From NCBI RefSeq assembly GCF_011762005.1, contig NZ_JAASQU010000003.1, forward strand, positions 337,018 through 401,017: a stretch of 64,000 nt of DNA. Reading direction: 5' to 3'. This document shows, piece after piece, positions 47,810 through 57,765 of this stretch (its first letter is position 1; the number at the start of each line of letters is the position of its first letter). The stretch is from Qipengyuania flava (GTDB lineage Bacteria; Pseudomonadota; Alphaproteobacteria; Sphingomonadales; Sphingomonadaceae). The position numbers and the translations under genes were made by a program. Under the pieces are notes generated by a model. It was given only the letters and a program-made list of their open reading frames with translations, did no database searches and was not told the DNA's origin.

Positions 47810-49258
47810 CTAGATCGCCGCGAGCTTCTTCTGCCGCCGCCGCTGCGCGCTCGAACCAATCCCGATCGCCTCGCGATATTTCGCCACCGTGCGCCGCGCC
47901 AGATCGAAACCTTCCGCATTGAGCAGGTCGGCAAGTTTCTGGTCCGATAGCACTTTTTTCGGATCTTCGCCATCGCACAGCGCTTTTATGCGCGCCTTGA
48001 TCGCCTCGGAAGATGCGCCCTCGCCATCGGCCGCGGCGACCCCGCTGGAGAAGAAATACTTCAGCTCGAAGGTCCCGCGCGGACAGGAAAGATACTTATT
48101 GCTCGTTACGCGGCTGACCGTGCTTTCGTGCATCTCGATCTGCTCGGCGACTTCGCGCAGCGTCAGCGGGCGCATGGCGGTGACGCCTTCGCGGAAGAAC
48201 CCTTCCTGCCGCTTCACGATCTCGGCGGCGGTCTTGAGAATGGTCTTCTGCCGCTGGTCGAGCGCGCGGATCAGCCAGTCCGCCTCTCCCAACTGTTCGT
48301 TGAGCCAGCTCTGCGAAGCCTTATCGCGCGCACCGGTCTTGAGCTCGAGATAATATTCGCGATTGACCACCAGCCGCGGCAGGCTGGCCTCGTTCAGGCG
48401 GATGTCCCAGCCCGCATCGCTCGGCGTGATGAGGACATCGGGCACGACGGCCCCTTCGGCTCCCGCGCCGAAAGCCAGCCCCGGCTTGGGATCATAGCCG
48501 CGCAGCTCGGCCAGCATGTCCGCAAAATCCTCGTCGTCGACCTCGCACATGCGCTTGAGCCGGGCGATGTCGCCGCTGGCCACGAGGTCGAGATTGTCGA
48601 TCAGCCGCGCCATGCACGGATCGTAGCGGTCCGCTTCGCGCGCCTGCAGCGCGAGGCATTCGGACAACGACCGCGCACCGACCCCGGTGGGATCGAGCGA
48701 TTGGACGGTCGCCAGCGCGCGCTCGACCTCTGCCAGCGGCACGCCCAGCTCCTCGGCGATCACCAGCAGTCCGGTCGGGAGATAGCCAGCCTCGTCGAGA
48801 TCGCCGATGATCCGCAGCGCGATCAACGCTTCGCGCGTGTCATGCGCCACCGCGCCCACCTGCTCGGTCAGATAGTCCGCTAGCGAGGGCCCCGCGGAAG
48901 AGCGGTTTTCCAGATCGGGCAATTCCGCGCTGCCCGCGCTGCCGATGTCGCCGCGGCTCCAGTCGCCCATGTCGCCCGGCGCGGCCTCGGGGTCGAGCGC
49001 ATGATCGGCAATGTCGAGCGCGCTGTCGCCATCCATATCGGGCGCGCTGTCGTGTTCCTGCGGTTCGGCGGGCGCATCCTCGCCTGCTTCGCGGCGCACC
49101 TCGCCCATTTCGAGCAGCGGGTTGGATTCGAGCGCTTCGCCTACGAAAGTCTCGATCTCGAGATTGGACAACGCCAGCAGCTTGATCGCCTGCTGCAATT
49201 GCGGCGTCATCACCAGCGATTGGGTTTGCCGGAGATCGAGGCGCGGACCCAGCGCCAT
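47810..49258 (-). CDS. rpoN: RNA polymerase sigma-54 factor
   Basis: RpoN directs polymerase to -24/-12 promoters under enhancer control. The 482-residue protein has region I MALGPRLDLRQTQSLVMTPQL with QAIKLLALSNLEIETF, an acidic region II (about 60-110), the core-binding domain and the C-terminal RpoN box ARRTVAKYREAIGIGSSAQR with RRQKKL. All parts are intact. lptB lies 26 bases upstream on the same strand, an order conserved in many proteobacteria; ctrA is downstream. Confidence 0.97.
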   Translation of the reverse strand: MALGPRLDLRQTQSLVMTPQLQQAIKLLALSNLEIETFVGEALESNPLLEMGEVRREAGEDAPAEPQEHDSAPDMDGDSALDIADHALDPEAAPGDMGDWSRGDIGSAGSAELPDLENRSSAGPSLADYLTEQVGAVAHDTREALIALRIIGDLDEAGYLPTGLLVIAEELGVPLAEVERALATVQSLDPTGVGARSLSECLALQAREADRYDPCMARLIDNLDLVASGDIARLKRMCEVDDEDFADMLAELRGYDPKPGLAFGAGAEGAVVPDVLITPSDAGWDIRLNEASLPRLVVNREYYLELKTGARDKASQSWLNEQLGEADWLIRALDQRQKTILKTAAEIVKRQEGFFREGVTAMRPLTLREVAEQIEMHESTVSRVTSNKYLSCPRGTFELKYFFSSGVAAADGEGASSEAIKARIKALCDGEDPKKVLSDQKLADLLNAEGFDLARRTVAKYREAIGIGSSAQRRRQKKLAAI

Positions 49259-49284
49259 TGGTCAGTTCCCCAGGGCTGTCGGCA

Positions 49285-50070
49285 TCACAGCGTGAAACTC
49301 TCGCCAAGATAAAGGCGGCGGACGTTCTCATCCGCCACCAGCGCTTCGGGTGTCCCCGCGAACAGCACCTGTCCGCCGTAGATGATGCAGGCGCGATCGA
49401 CGATCTCGAGCGTTTCGCGGACATTGTGATCGGTGATCAGCACGCCGATGCCGCGCGTCTTCAGATCCTTCACCAGGTCGCGAATGTCGCTGATCGACAG
49501 CGGGTCGATGCCCGCGAAAGGTTCGTCGAGCAGCATGATCGAAGGCTTCGCCGCCAACGCGCGGGCGATCTCGCACCGCCGCCGCTCGCCGCCCGAAAGC
49601 GCCATGGCGGGGCTCGCGCGCAACCGTGTCAGGCCGAATTCGTCAAGCAGGCGCTCGAGTTCGGCGGCGCGCGTCTCATTGTCGGGCTCGACCATTTCGA
49701 GCACGCAATTGATGTTCTGTTCGACCGTCATCCCGCGAAAAATGCTTGTTTCCTGCGGCAGATAGCCGAGGCCGAGGATCGCGCGGCGATACATCGGCAG
49801 GTTGGTGACATCCTCGCCATCCATCAGGATGCGGCCGGCATCGGGGCGCACCAGTCCCATGATCGAGTAGAAACAGGTGGTCTTGCCCGCGCCGTTCGGA
49901 CCGAGCAGGCCCAGCACCTCGCCCTTGCCCACGCTCAGCGAAATATCTGTCAGGACCGCCCGCTTGTCATAGCTCTTGGCGATCGAAACGACTTCCAGCC
50001 CGCCCTGGGGAATGGGCGGTGCAGCATCGTGTACCGCGTCGTGTTCGGGGCTCATTACGTCATCGGCCAT
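49285..50070 (-). CDS. lptB: LPS export ABC transporter ATP-binding protein
   Basis: LptB drives LPS extraction from the inner membrane for the Lpt bridge. The 261-residue protein shows Walker A GLLGPNGAGKTTCF, Q-loop LPQETSIF, signature LSGGERRRCEIARAL, Walker B SIMLLDEPFAGIDP and the switch His in LITDHNVRETL. The tail ENVRRLYLGESF is typical. The ATG at 50070 gives an N-terminal extension of about 20 residues before the domain; a shorter start at the second Met is possible. The usual lptC and lptA genes are not upstream here. Confidence 0.96.
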   Translation of the reverse strand: MADDVMSPEHDAVHDAAPPIPQGGLEVVSIAKSYDKRAVLTDISLSVGKGEVLGLLGPNGAGKTTCFYSIMGLVRPDAGRILMDGEDVTNLPMYRRAILGLGYLPQETSIFRGMTVEQNINCVLEMVEPDNETRAAELERLLDEFGLTRLRASPAMALSGGERRRCEIARALAAKPSIMLLDEPFAGIDPLSISDIRDLVKDLKTRGIGVLITDHNVRETLEIVDRACIIYGGQVLFAGTPEALVADENVRRLYLGESFTL

Positions 50071-50244
50071 GCCTGCGACATAGCATGCGTCGGGCCGCTG
50101 GGAACCCCGTTCAACGGGCTTATTCTGCAACTGGCAGGATTCCTGCATGGCCGCCCGCGGGCCGGATGCGCACGATTGCTTGCCAGCAGGGGTTAATTTT
50201 GAAACAATGCGATTCGGGTTTGAGGAAATCAGGAGAGACGCGCG

Positions 50245-50619
50245 ATGAACAAGGCGCTCCACGAGGCCGAACTGGCCGGTACGCACACCGCCTCCCGTCC
50301 GCGCGACTGGCGCAAGGCGATGAGCGACAATGTCGCACTGGCGCTCCTGGTTTACACCGGCATGCAGATCTTCATGACCGTCGGCGCCATGAAGCAGGGC
50401 GTGTCTTCCATCGTCCCCTATCTCGCGCTCGTGGTGCTGGTCGCAGGCATCATTCCCGCCTGCCGCTGGTTCGAACGTCGCTGGTCGCATCTGTCCGATG
50501 ACGACGCAGCCGACATCGCGCTCAAGCCCGCTTTCCGCCGCGACCAGATCTTGCTGTGGGTCCTTGCGATCGGCCTTCCGGCCGTTCTGACAGCCTTCTT
50601 CAAGCTGATCTTTTCCTGA
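50245..50619 (+). CDS. Small membrane protein of unknown function
   Basis: This 124-residue protein has three predicted helices (about 30-48, 58-74, 102-122) with short charged loops. It starts with AGGAGA seven to ten bases before the ATG. No motif or family is recognised. It is divergent from lptB and upstream of pmbA on the same strand, 73 bases apart. Conservation among relatives would tell whether it is more than lineage-specific. Confidence 0.72.
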   Translation: MNKALHEAELAGTHTASRPRDWRKAMSDNVALALLVYTGMQIFMTVGAMKQGVSSIVPYLALVVLVAGIIPACRWFERRWSHLSDDDAADIALKPAFRRDQILLWVLAIGLPAVLTAFFKLIFS

Positions 50620-50692
50620 CGCGGCGCGCGGTTGCCAGCCGCGTGCGCGGGGCCTAACCCGCGCGCATGAACCTGTTCTTCCGGACCCGCTC

Positions 50693-52039
50693 GTGATTAC
50701 ACCCGACGCAGCACTCGCGCGGTGCCACGATCTCGTCGACCTCGCCCGATCCATGGGCGCCGACGCGGCCGATGCCGCCGCGCGCGCGTCAGCCTCGGAA
50801 AGCGTCAGCGTCCGGCTCGGCAAGCTGGAGGAAGTCGAGCGCAGCGAAAGCGAGGAGATCGGCCTGCGCGTCTTCGTCGGGCGGCGCTCGGCGTCCATTT
50901 CGACCAGCGATTTCGCCTTCGAGGGACTCAGGGCGCTGGCCGAGCGCGCGGTCCAGATGGCGCGGCTCGCCCCCGAAGATCCCTATGGCGGTCTCGCGCC
51001 TGCGGAGGCATTGTTCGCTGGTGACGCGCCCGACCTGCAACTGAACGACGGCGCCGAGCCGGTGCCCGCGGACCTGCGCGCAGCGGCGCTGGCGACCGAG
51101 GATGCCGCGCGCGCGGTCGCGGGCGTCACCAATTCGAACGGCGGCAGCGCGGCGGCAGCGCGATCGGTCTTCGGCCTCGTCACCTCCTCGGGTTTCGCCC
51201 GCGCGCATGCGGGTGGCTCGCATACGCTGTCGGCCAGCGTTGTCGCGGGAGAAGGCAGCGAGAAACAGACCGACTACGCCTATCGCACGCAGCGCCACCT
51301 GGCCGATCTGCCCGCCCCCGAAGGGATCGGCCGCGAGGCGGGCGAACGCGCGGTGCGCAAGGTCGGCTCCGGATCGCTGCCTTCGGGCAAGATGCCCGTC
51401 GTGTTCGACCCGCGCGTGGGCGGCGGCATCCTCGGCCATCTGCTCGGCGCAATGTCGGCGCCCGCGATCGCCCGCAAGTCGAGCTTCCTGCTCGGCCGCG
51501 AAGATGAACAGCTGTTCGATACGGCTATCACCATCGCCGAAGACCCGCACCGGCTGCGCGGATTGCGTTCGCGCCATTACGACGGCGAAGGCGTGCCGAG
51601 CTGCCCGCGCGCGTTGGTCGAGCAGGGCAAGGTCACCGGGTGGATGACCAATGTCGCCAGTGCCGCGCAGCTCGACCTCGGCCTCACGGGTCATGCCAGC
51701 CGCGGCGCGGGCGGTTCGCCCGGCATCGCCCCCGCCAATGTCTTCATGCATGCGGGCGCGCCATCGGTCGCCGAGCTGATTGCCGATATCGAGGACGGCG
51801 TGTTCGTGACCGACCTGTTCGGCCAGGGGGTCAACCTCGTCACCGGCGACTACAGCCGCGGCGCCAGCGGATTGCGCATTCGCAATGGCGAACTTGCGGG
51901 GCCGGTCGCCGAGATCACCATCGCCGGGACGCTGCCCGAAATGTTCCGTGCATTGGTCCCGGCCAACGACCTCGCCTTCGAACGCGGGATCGATGTTCCC
52001 ACCTTCCGCATCGACGGCATGTCGGTGGCGGGCGAGTGA
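50693..52039 (+). CDS. pmbA: TldD/PmbA family metallopeptidase (PmbA/TldE)
   Basis: This 448-residue protein belongs to the TldE half of the TldD/TldE protease, which matures some peptides and degrades others. Features include the N-terminal VRLGKLEEVERSESEEIGLRV, IGREAGERAVRKVGSG, VVFDPRVGGGILGHLLGA and the C-terminal GVNLVTGDYSRGASGLRIRNGEL. The HExxxH of the catalytic TldD subunit is absent, as expected for PmbA. The start is a GTG at 50693. The stop overlaps the next gene by four bases (GTGA). Confidence 0.94.
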   Translation: MITPDAALARCHDLVDLARSMGADAADAAARASASESVSVRLGKLEEVERSESEEIGLRVFVGRRSASISTSDFAFEGLRALAERAVQMARLAPEDPYGGLAPAEALFAGDAPDLQLNDGAEPVPADLRAAALATEDAARAVAGVTNSNGGSAAAARSVFGLVTSSGFARAHAGGSHTLSASVVAGEGSEKQTDYAYRTQRHLADLPAPEGIGREAGERAVRKVGSGSLPSGKMPVVFDPRVGGGILGHLLGAMSAPAIARKSSFLLGREDEQLFDTAITIAEDPHRLRGLRSRHYDGEGVPSCPRALVEQGKVTGWMTNVASAAQLDLGLTGHASRGAGGSPGIAPANVFMHAGAPSVAELIADIEDGVFVTDLFGQGVNLVTGDYSRGASGLRIRNGELAGPVAEITIAGTLPEMFRALVPANDLAFERGIDVPTFRIDGMSVAGE

Positions 52040-53412
52040 GGCTGCTCGCCGCCCTGCTCGCCCTTCTCTGGGCGATGCCGCTCGCGGCGCAACTCGACCT
52101 GCCCACCGAAGCCGAACCGACCGCCAGCCCGACTCCGGTCCAGACGATCGCCGCCACGCAGGATGCGGGCGACGACCGCCGCATCGCCGAGCGGATCGAT
52201 GGCATCTTTGCCGAATTGCCGGCCTTTGCGGCGGTCGACATCGAGGTGCAAGAAGGCGTGGTCTCGCTCGCGGGCACGGTGCCCAAGGCCGAGGACATCG
52301 CGCGCGCCGAAGCGATCGCCAATCGCGTGGCGGGCGTGGTCACGGTGCAAAACGGGCTTGAGCGCGACCTGACGCTGTCCGCGGACAGCGCGGGCATCAG
52401 CAGCCTCGCCGAGCGTTGGAGCAATTTCGTCCGCATGCTCCCGCTGATCGCCGCCGCTCTGGGCGTCTGGCTGGCGATCGCCTTCATCGGCTACCTCATC
52501 GCCGGGCTCGGCCGGGTGTGGAACCGGCTCGCGCCCAATGGCTTCCTCGCCGAACTGGTCGCCAGTGCGATCCGGTTCGGCTTTACCATTATCGGCCTCG
52601 TGATCGCCCTCGACATGATCGGCGCAACGGCCCTGCTCGGCGCGGTGCTGGGCGGCGCCGGGCTGATCGGGATCGCACTGGGCTTCGCCATGCGCGACAC
52701 GATCGAGAATTACGTCGCCTCGCTGCTGCTCTCACTGCGCCAGCCGTTCCGCGCCAACGACTGGGTCCAGATCGACACCTACGAAGGCCGCGTGATCCGC
52801 CTCACCAGCCGCGCCACCGTCTTGATGACGCTCGACGGCAACCATCTGCGCATTCCCAACGGGCAGGTGTTCAAGGCGGTCATCCTCAACTTCACGCGCA
52901 ACCCGCAGCGCCGCTTCCAGTTCGATCTCGGCGTCGATGCCGATGACGATGCCCGTGCCGCGCGGCAATTGGGCCGCGACACGATGGCGGGGCTGGATTT
53001 CATGCTGGCCGATCCCCCGCCCGAGGCTCGGATCATCGAAGTGGGCGATTCGAACGTGGTGATCCGCTTCCTGGGATGGGTCGACCAGCGCGAAACCGAC
53101 TGGTGGAAAGCGCAGAGCGAGGCGATCCCCGCGGTGAAGACAGCGCTCGAGGACGCCGGTTTCGGGCTGCCCGAGCCGATCTACCGCCTTCGTTTCGATC
53201 CGCGTTCGGCCAGCGTGCCCTTCGCCGCCGAGGTGACGACCGAAGCGAAAGGCGCACCGGCGCCGCGCCCTGCGCGCATCGCTGCCGCCAGCCAGAGCGA
53301 CGAGGATGTCCGCCCGGTCGACGAGATCGCGGCAATGGTGGAGGAAGAGCGCAGCCGGCCGGGTAGCGAGCAGGAAAAGGACCTGCTCGACCATTCACGC
53401 CCGGTCGAATGA
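52036..53412 (+). CDS. BON-domain MscS-type mechanosensitive channel
   Basis: This 458-residue protein has a signal peptide (residues 1-18, MPLAAQ), a periplasmic BON domain (about 42-105, IFAELPAFAAVDIEVQEGV and VVSLAGTVPKAEDI) and an MscS core with pore helix GAVLGGAGLIGIALGFAMRD, then FRANDWVQIDTYEGRVI and HLRIPNGQVFKAVI. A disordered acidic tail closes it. BON domains bind surfaces or membranes, so gating may respond to the envelope. The GTG start at 52036 overlaps the pmbA stop, implying translational coupling. Confidence 0.93.
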   Translation: MRLLAALLALLWAMPLAAQLDLPTEAEPTASPTPVQTIAATQDAGDDRRIAERIDGIFAELPAFAAVDIEVQEGVVSLAGTVPKAEDIARAEAIANRVAGVVTVQNGLERDLTLSADSAGISSLAERWSNFVRMLPLIAAALGVWLAIAFIGYLIAGLGRVWNRLAPNGFLAELVASAIRFGFTIIGLVIALDMIGATALLGAVLGGAGLIGIALGFAMRDTIENYVASLLLSLRQPFRANDWVQIDTYEGRVIRLTSRATVLMTLDGNHLRIPNGQVFKAVILNFTRNPQRRFQFDLGVDADDDARAARQLGRDTMAGLDFMLADPPPEARIIEVGDSNVVIRFLGWVDQRETDWWKAQSEAIPAVKTALEDAGFGLPEPIYRLRFDPRSASVPFAAEVTTEAKGAPAPRPARIAAASQSDEDVRPVDEIAAMVEEERSRPGSEQEKDLLDHSRPVE

Positions 53413-53455
53413 CGCTCTGGGCGGTCCCCGCCGTTCGCGGGGACTGCAGGCCGGC

Positions 53456-53986
53456 TCAGCCCTGCTTGTAGCGCGCGATGCTTTCGACCACGATCTGCCG
53501 CGCTTCGGCAGCGTCGCCCCAATTGCCGATCCGCACCCACTTCTCGCTCTCGAGATCCTTGTAGTGGGTGAAGAAGTGCTCGATCTGCTGGAAGATGATG
53601 CTCGGCAGGTCCTTCGTTTCGGCGATGTCCGAATAATAGGGGAAGGTCGTGTCGACGGGCACGCAGATCAGCTTCTCGTCGCCGCCGTGCTCGTCCTCGA
53701 GATTGAGCACGCCGATCGGGCGCGCACGCACCACGCAGCCGGGAATGAAGGGCGAACGCGAGATCACCAGTGCATCGAGCGGATCGCCATCGGGGCTGAG
53801 CGTATGCGGGACGAAACCGTAATTGGCCGGATAGCGCATCGGCGTGTGCAGGATGCGATCGACGAACAGCGCACCGCTGTCCTTGTCGAATTCGTACTTC
53901 ACCGGTTCGCCGCCGGTCGGCACCTCGATGATGACATTGAGGCTTTCGGGCGGATTGTCGCCAGTCGGGATCTTGTCGATGCGCAT
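53456..53986 (-). CDS. ppa: Inorganic pyrophosphatase
   Basis: This 176-residue soluble family I enzyme hydrolyses pyrophosphate, pulling biosynthetic reactions forward. The metal signature DGDPLDALV is preceded by MRYPANYGFVPHTLSPDGD; YKDLESEKW and IIEVPTGGEPVKYEFDK are also typical. All acidic ligands are present. The ATG at 53986 gives MRIDKIPTGDNPP; an in-frame extension upstream crosses into the hisS promoter and lacks conservation. It is divergent from hisS. Confidence 0.97.
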   Translation of the reverse strand: MRIDKIPTGDNPPESLNVIIEVPTGGEPVKYEFDKDSGALFVDRILHTPMRYPANYGFVPHTLSPDGDPLDALVISRSPFIPGCVVRARPIGVLNLEDEHGGDEKLICVPVDTTFPYYSDIAETKDLPSIIFQQIEHFFTHYKDLESEKWVRIGNWGDAAEARQIVVESIARYKQG

Positions 53987-54096
53987 GAGGTGTCTTCTAC
54001 AGTTGTCGGATGGACTTCCGCGAGCGGAAGGCTTGCGCGCGCCGATAGCGCCCCCGTCATATTGCGGCAACCGCCTTCCTCGCCTAAGCGCGCGCC

Positions 54097-55359
54097 ATGG
54101 CAAAGACACCCCAGGCCATTCGTGGCACCCAGGACATCTTCGGCGCCGATGCGGAAGCCTTCGCTTTCGTCGTCGAAACCTTCGAACGCGTGCGCAGGCT
54201 CTACCGCTTCCGGCGCGTCGTAATGCCCGTGTTCGAGAAGACCGAAGTGTTCAGCCGCGCCATCGGCGAGACCACCGACGTGGTCAGCAAGGAAATGTAT
54301 TCCTTCGACGATCGCGGGGGCGAAAGCCTGACGCTGCGCCCCGAATTCACTGCCGGCATCGCGCGAGCCTTCCTGTCGAACGGATGGCAGCAGCACGCCC
54401 CGCTCAAGGTGGCGACGCACGGTCCGCTGTTCCGCTACGAACGCCCGCAGAAGGGGCGTTACCGCCAGTTCCACCAGATCGACGCCGAGATCCTCGGCGC
54501 GGGTGAGCCGCAGGCCGATGTCGAACTGCTCGCGATGGCCGACCATTTGCTCAAGGAACTGGGCATCACCGGGGTAACGCTGCACCTCAACACACTGGGC
54601 GATGGCGACAGCCGCGAAGCCTGGCGCGCCGCGCTGGTCGACTATTTTCGCGCAGTGAAAGACGAGCTCAGCGAGGATTCGCAAGAACGGCTCGAAAAGA
54701 ACCCGCTGCGCATCCTCGACAGCAAGGATCGCCGCGACCAGCGTTTCGTCGCCGATGCGCCGAAGATCGACGACTTCCTGACCGATGAGGCCAAGGCGTT
54801 TTTCGGCGCAGTCACGAGCGGGCTGGATGCGGCAGGCGTGAAATGGACGCGCGCCGAAAGCCTCGTGCGCGGGCTCGACTATTACCGCCACACCGCCTTC
54901 GAATTCATTCCCGACGAGGGGAGCGAGGCGGCGGGCAAGCTCGGCAGCCAGAGCACGATCCTGGGGGGCGGGCGCTATGACGGGCTGATGCAAAGCCTCG
55001 GCGGTGCGGCGACGCCCGCAGTCGGCTGGGCCGCGGGAATCGAGCGGCTGGCGATGCTGGTGGGGGACAAGGGCGAACCCGACGCCGATGTAATCGTCGT
55101 GCTTGAAGACGATGCGCAGATGGCGTCGGCCCAGGCGCTGATCAGCACCATCCGCAAGGCTGGCCACTCGGCCGAACTGATGGCCACCGGCTCGCCGCGC
55201 AAGCGCTTCGACAAGGCCGTCAAATCAGGCGCCGAAACGATCGTGTCGCTGTTCTCTCCGGATGATGGATGCTTGGCAAGCCGCGTGCGCGGGTCGGACG
55301 AATGGCAGGCGCGCATCGAGGAGTTGCTCGCGCGATCCCGCACGTCGCCCCGCGCCTGA
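54097..55359 (+). CDS. hisS: Histidyl-tRNA synthetase
   Basis: This 420-residue class II synthetase charges tRNA(His). Motif 2 appears as [31 protein letters not shown]; the histidine-specific blocks are [15 protein letters not shown] and [14 protein letters not shown], and motif 3 is [15 protein letters not shown]. The C-terminal anticodon-binding domain follows (about 320-420). ATG at 54097 gives [16 protein letters not shown], the standard start. It stands alone, with ppa divergent and prfA about 280 bases downstream. Confidence 0.97.
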   Translation: MAKTPQAIRGTQDIFGADAEAFAFVVETFERVRRLYRFRRVVMPVFEKTEVFSRAIGETTDVVSKEMYSFDDRGGESLTLRPEFTAGIARAFLSNGWQQHAPLKVATHGPLFRYERPQKGRYRQFHQIDAEILGAGEPQADVELLAMADHLLKELGITGVTLHLNTLGDGDSREAWRAALVDYFRAVKDELSEDSQERLEKNPLRILDSKDRRDQRFVADAPKIDDFLTDEAKAFFGAVTSGLDAAGVKWTRAESLVRGLDYYRHTAFEFIPDEGSEAAGKLGSQSTILGGGRYDGLMQSLGGAATPAVGWAAGIERLAMLVGDKGEPDADVIVVLEDDAQMASAQALISTIRKAGHSAELMATGSPRKRFDKAVKSGAETIVSLFSPDDGCLASRVRGSDEWQARIEELLARSRTSPRA

Positions 55360-55639
55360 TCCGGGACCGGTGGGAGGGGTCCGACCCGGCGCGTTTTCGC
55401 AGAGTGACGGCGAAGCCTGGCATGATCTCGGTTCTCGCCGAACATCTTTCCTACCGGCCGCGTCCTCGGCTACAGCACCGGGCGAAAGCCGTCGAACCGG
55501 TCTCCGCCGCGCACCGCCTTTGTGTCACCTTGGCAATTTCGCAAATTTATCATTGAGAAAGAGAGGGTTGGGCTGAAAAATCGAAGTTGACACCCTGTCA
55601 CCTTTGTCAACTTTGCCGCTCATCCGCCCCCGAACACGC

Positions 55640-56707
55640 ATGACCATCCCCGCCGAACGCCTCGACCAGATCGCCCATCGCTTCGCCGAACTCGAAGCGC
55701 GCATGGCCTCGGGCCAGCTCGAAGGCGACGCCTTCGTCCAGGCCAGCCGTGACTATGCCGAGCTCGAGCCGGTGGCGAAGGTTGCCGCCGAAGTGCAGGC
55801 CATGCGGGCCGAACTTGTCGATCTCGAAGAGATGCTCGCCGATCCGGAAATGAAGGCGATGGCCGAAGAGGAACTGGCCGCAATTCGCGAACGCCTGCCC
55901 GAAGCCGAGCGCCAGCTGGCCATTGCCATGCTTCCCAAGGACAGCGCCGACAGCAAGCCCGCCATGCTCGAAATCCGCGCCGGCACAGGGGGTGACGAAG
56001 CGGCGCTGTTCGCGGGCGATCTCTACCGCATGTACGAACGCTATGCCGCCGAGCAGGGCTGGAAGGTCGAGCCGGTCAGCATGAGCGCGTCGGAAGTCGG
56101 CGGCTTCAAGGAAATCGTCGCGAATGTCACCGGCACCGGCGTATTCGCCAAGCTCAAGTTCGAAAGCGGGGTCCACCGGGTACAGCGCGTGCCCGAAACC
56201 GAAAGCGGCGGGCGGATCCACACCAGCGCCGCGACCGTCGCCGTTCTCGCCGAACCCGACGAAGTCGATGTCCAGATCGATCCCGGCGATCTCAAGATCG
56301 ACACCTATCGCGCCAGCGGCGCGGGCGGCCAGCACGTCAACACCACCGATTCGGCGATCCGCATCACTCACTTGCCGACCAATACGGTGGTCACCTGCCA
56401 GGATGGGCGCAGCCAGCACAAGAACCGCGAGAAGGCGATGCAGGTCCTGCGCACGCGGCTCTACGATGCCCAGCGCGAAGCCACGCAGGGCGCCGAAGCC
56501 GAGGCGCGCAAGGCCATGGTCGGATCGGGCGACCGGTCGGAGCGGATCCGGACCTATAATTTCCCGCAGGGCCGTGTGACCGACCACCGGATCGGGCTGA
56601 CCCTGCAGAAACTGCCACAGATAATCGCCGGCCCCGGCCTTGGCGAACTGGTCGATGCGCTGATCGCCGAGGACGAGGCCAAGCGGCTCGCCGCGATGGC
56701 CGAATGA
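55640..56707 (+). CDS. prfA: Peptide chain release factor 1
   Basis: RF1 ends translation at UAA and UAG. The 355-residue protein has the codon-reading P-x-T motif as Pro185-Glu-Thr187 within [15 protein letters not shown] and the catalytic GGQ at residues 229-231 ([15 protein letters not shown]). Length, start ([15 protein letters not shown]) and the following prmC identify it as RF1 rather than RF2. The ATG at 55640 is used; upstream in-frame residues are not conserved. The stop overlaps prmC by four bases (ATGA). Confidence 0.97.
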   Translation: MTIPAERLDQIAHRFAELEARMASGQLEGDAFVQASRDYAELEPVAKVAAEVQAMRAELVDLEEMLADPEMKAMAEEELAAIRERLPEAERQLAIAMLPKDSADSKPAMLEIRAGTGGDEAALFAGDLYRMYERYAAEQGWKVEPVSMSASEVGGFKEIVANVTGTGVFAKLKFESGVHRVQRVPETESGGRIHTSAATVAVLAEPDEVDVQIDPGDLKIDTYRASGAGGQHVNTTDSAIRITHLPTNTVVTCQDGRSQHKNREKAMQVLRTRLYDAQREATQGAEAEARKAMVGSGDRSERIRTYNFPQGRVTDHRIGLTLQKLPQIIAGPGLGELVDALIAEDEAKRLAAMAE

Positions 56708-57525
56708 CGGTCGCCGAAGCTCTCCGCGCCGCAGCGGAGCGCCTTGCCGCAACCAGCGACACTGCGCGGCTCGATGCCGAACTGCTGATGGCGCATGCGT
56801 TTGGCGCGAGCCGTTCGGACCTGCTGCTGCGCCACATGCGCGATGGCGTGCCCGATAGCTTCGCCGGACTGGTCGAACGCCGCGCCGCGCGCGAACCGGT
56901 GGCGCATATCCTGGGCGAGCAGGAGTTCTACGGGCTGACCTTCCGGGTGACCCCGGCCACGCTGATCCCGCGCGGTGACAGCGAAACCATCGTGTCCGCC
57001 GCACTCGAATGCGCGCCCTATGCGCGGAGGGTCCTCGACATGGGAACAGGATCCAGCGCGCTGCTGCTGGCCTTCCTGTCCGAATGTCGCGGTGCCGATG
57101 GCATCGGTATCGACGCTTCAGCCGACGCCTTGGCGGTTGCAGAGGTGAATGCCGAAAGATTGGGATTGCGCGCGCGCACCAGCTTCCGCCATGCGAGCTG
57201 GCACGATGCGGGCTGGGCAGCGGGCCTCGGCCGGTTCGATCTCGTGCTCTGCAACCCACCCTATGTCGAACTGGATGCCGCACTCGATCCCGATGTGCGC
57301 AGGTTCGAACCCGCCAGCGCGCTGTTTGCCGGGCCCGAAGGCCTCGACGATTACCGGGCGATCATCCCGCAATTGGGCGGCCTGCTCTCCCCGGGCGGTG
57401 CTGCCGTGGTCGAGATCGGGGCTAGCCAGGATCGCGCCGTTGCCGGGCTGGCCGAGGCCGCGGGCTTCGCCGTTACGCTGCATCGCGATCTTGCGGGAAG
57501 GCCGCGCGCGCTGGTCCTGAGATAA
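56704..57525 (+). CDS. prmC: Release factor glutamine methyltransferase
   Basis: PrmC methylates the Gln of the GGQ motif in release factors, raising their efficiency; it is the natural partner of prfA. The 273-residue protein has an N-terminal helical domain and a Rossmann SAM domain with [17 protein letters not shown] and the signature [12 protein letters not shown] (NPPY). It starts in the prfA stop codon, so expression is coupled. No changes to key residues are seen. Confidence 0.96.
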   Translation: MTVAEALRAAAERLAATSDTARLDAELLMAHAFGASRSDLLLRHMRDGVPDSFAGLVERRAAREPVAHILGEQEFYGLTFRVTPATLIPRGDSETIVSAALECAPYARRVLDMGTGSSALLLAFLSECRGADGIGIDASADALAVAEVNAERLGLRARTSFRHASWHDAGWAAGLGRFDLVLCNPPYVELDAALDPDVRRFEPASALFAGPEGLDDYRAIIPQLGGLLSPGGAAVVEIGASQDRAVAGLAEAAGFAVTLHRDLAGRPRALVLR

Positions 57526-57765
57526 AAGACTTGGCAAAGCCGATTCGACCCTTTACCTCTGGCCATAGGCCAGTGGTGCGCGGCTAACGCCTCCCCACCG
57601 GTTCCAGCTCCGACATTGCAGTTCTGGTGCGCAGCTTCGGCTACGCATACCATGCACAGGCCGGGGCACGCGAGCTGCGACAAGCGCAGTCGCGCAAGGG
57701 GTCACGCGGCTCTTGGTGCACCGTCAGGAGGTGCCCGCCGCGCAACGAATAAGGACCAGCTACCC

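Noticed and set aside
55360..55639. Possible small gene between hisS and prfA
   Set aside because: Frames of about 95-105 codons exist but overlap hisS, lack ribosome-binding sites and look compositional. I see only low-information intergenic DNA.
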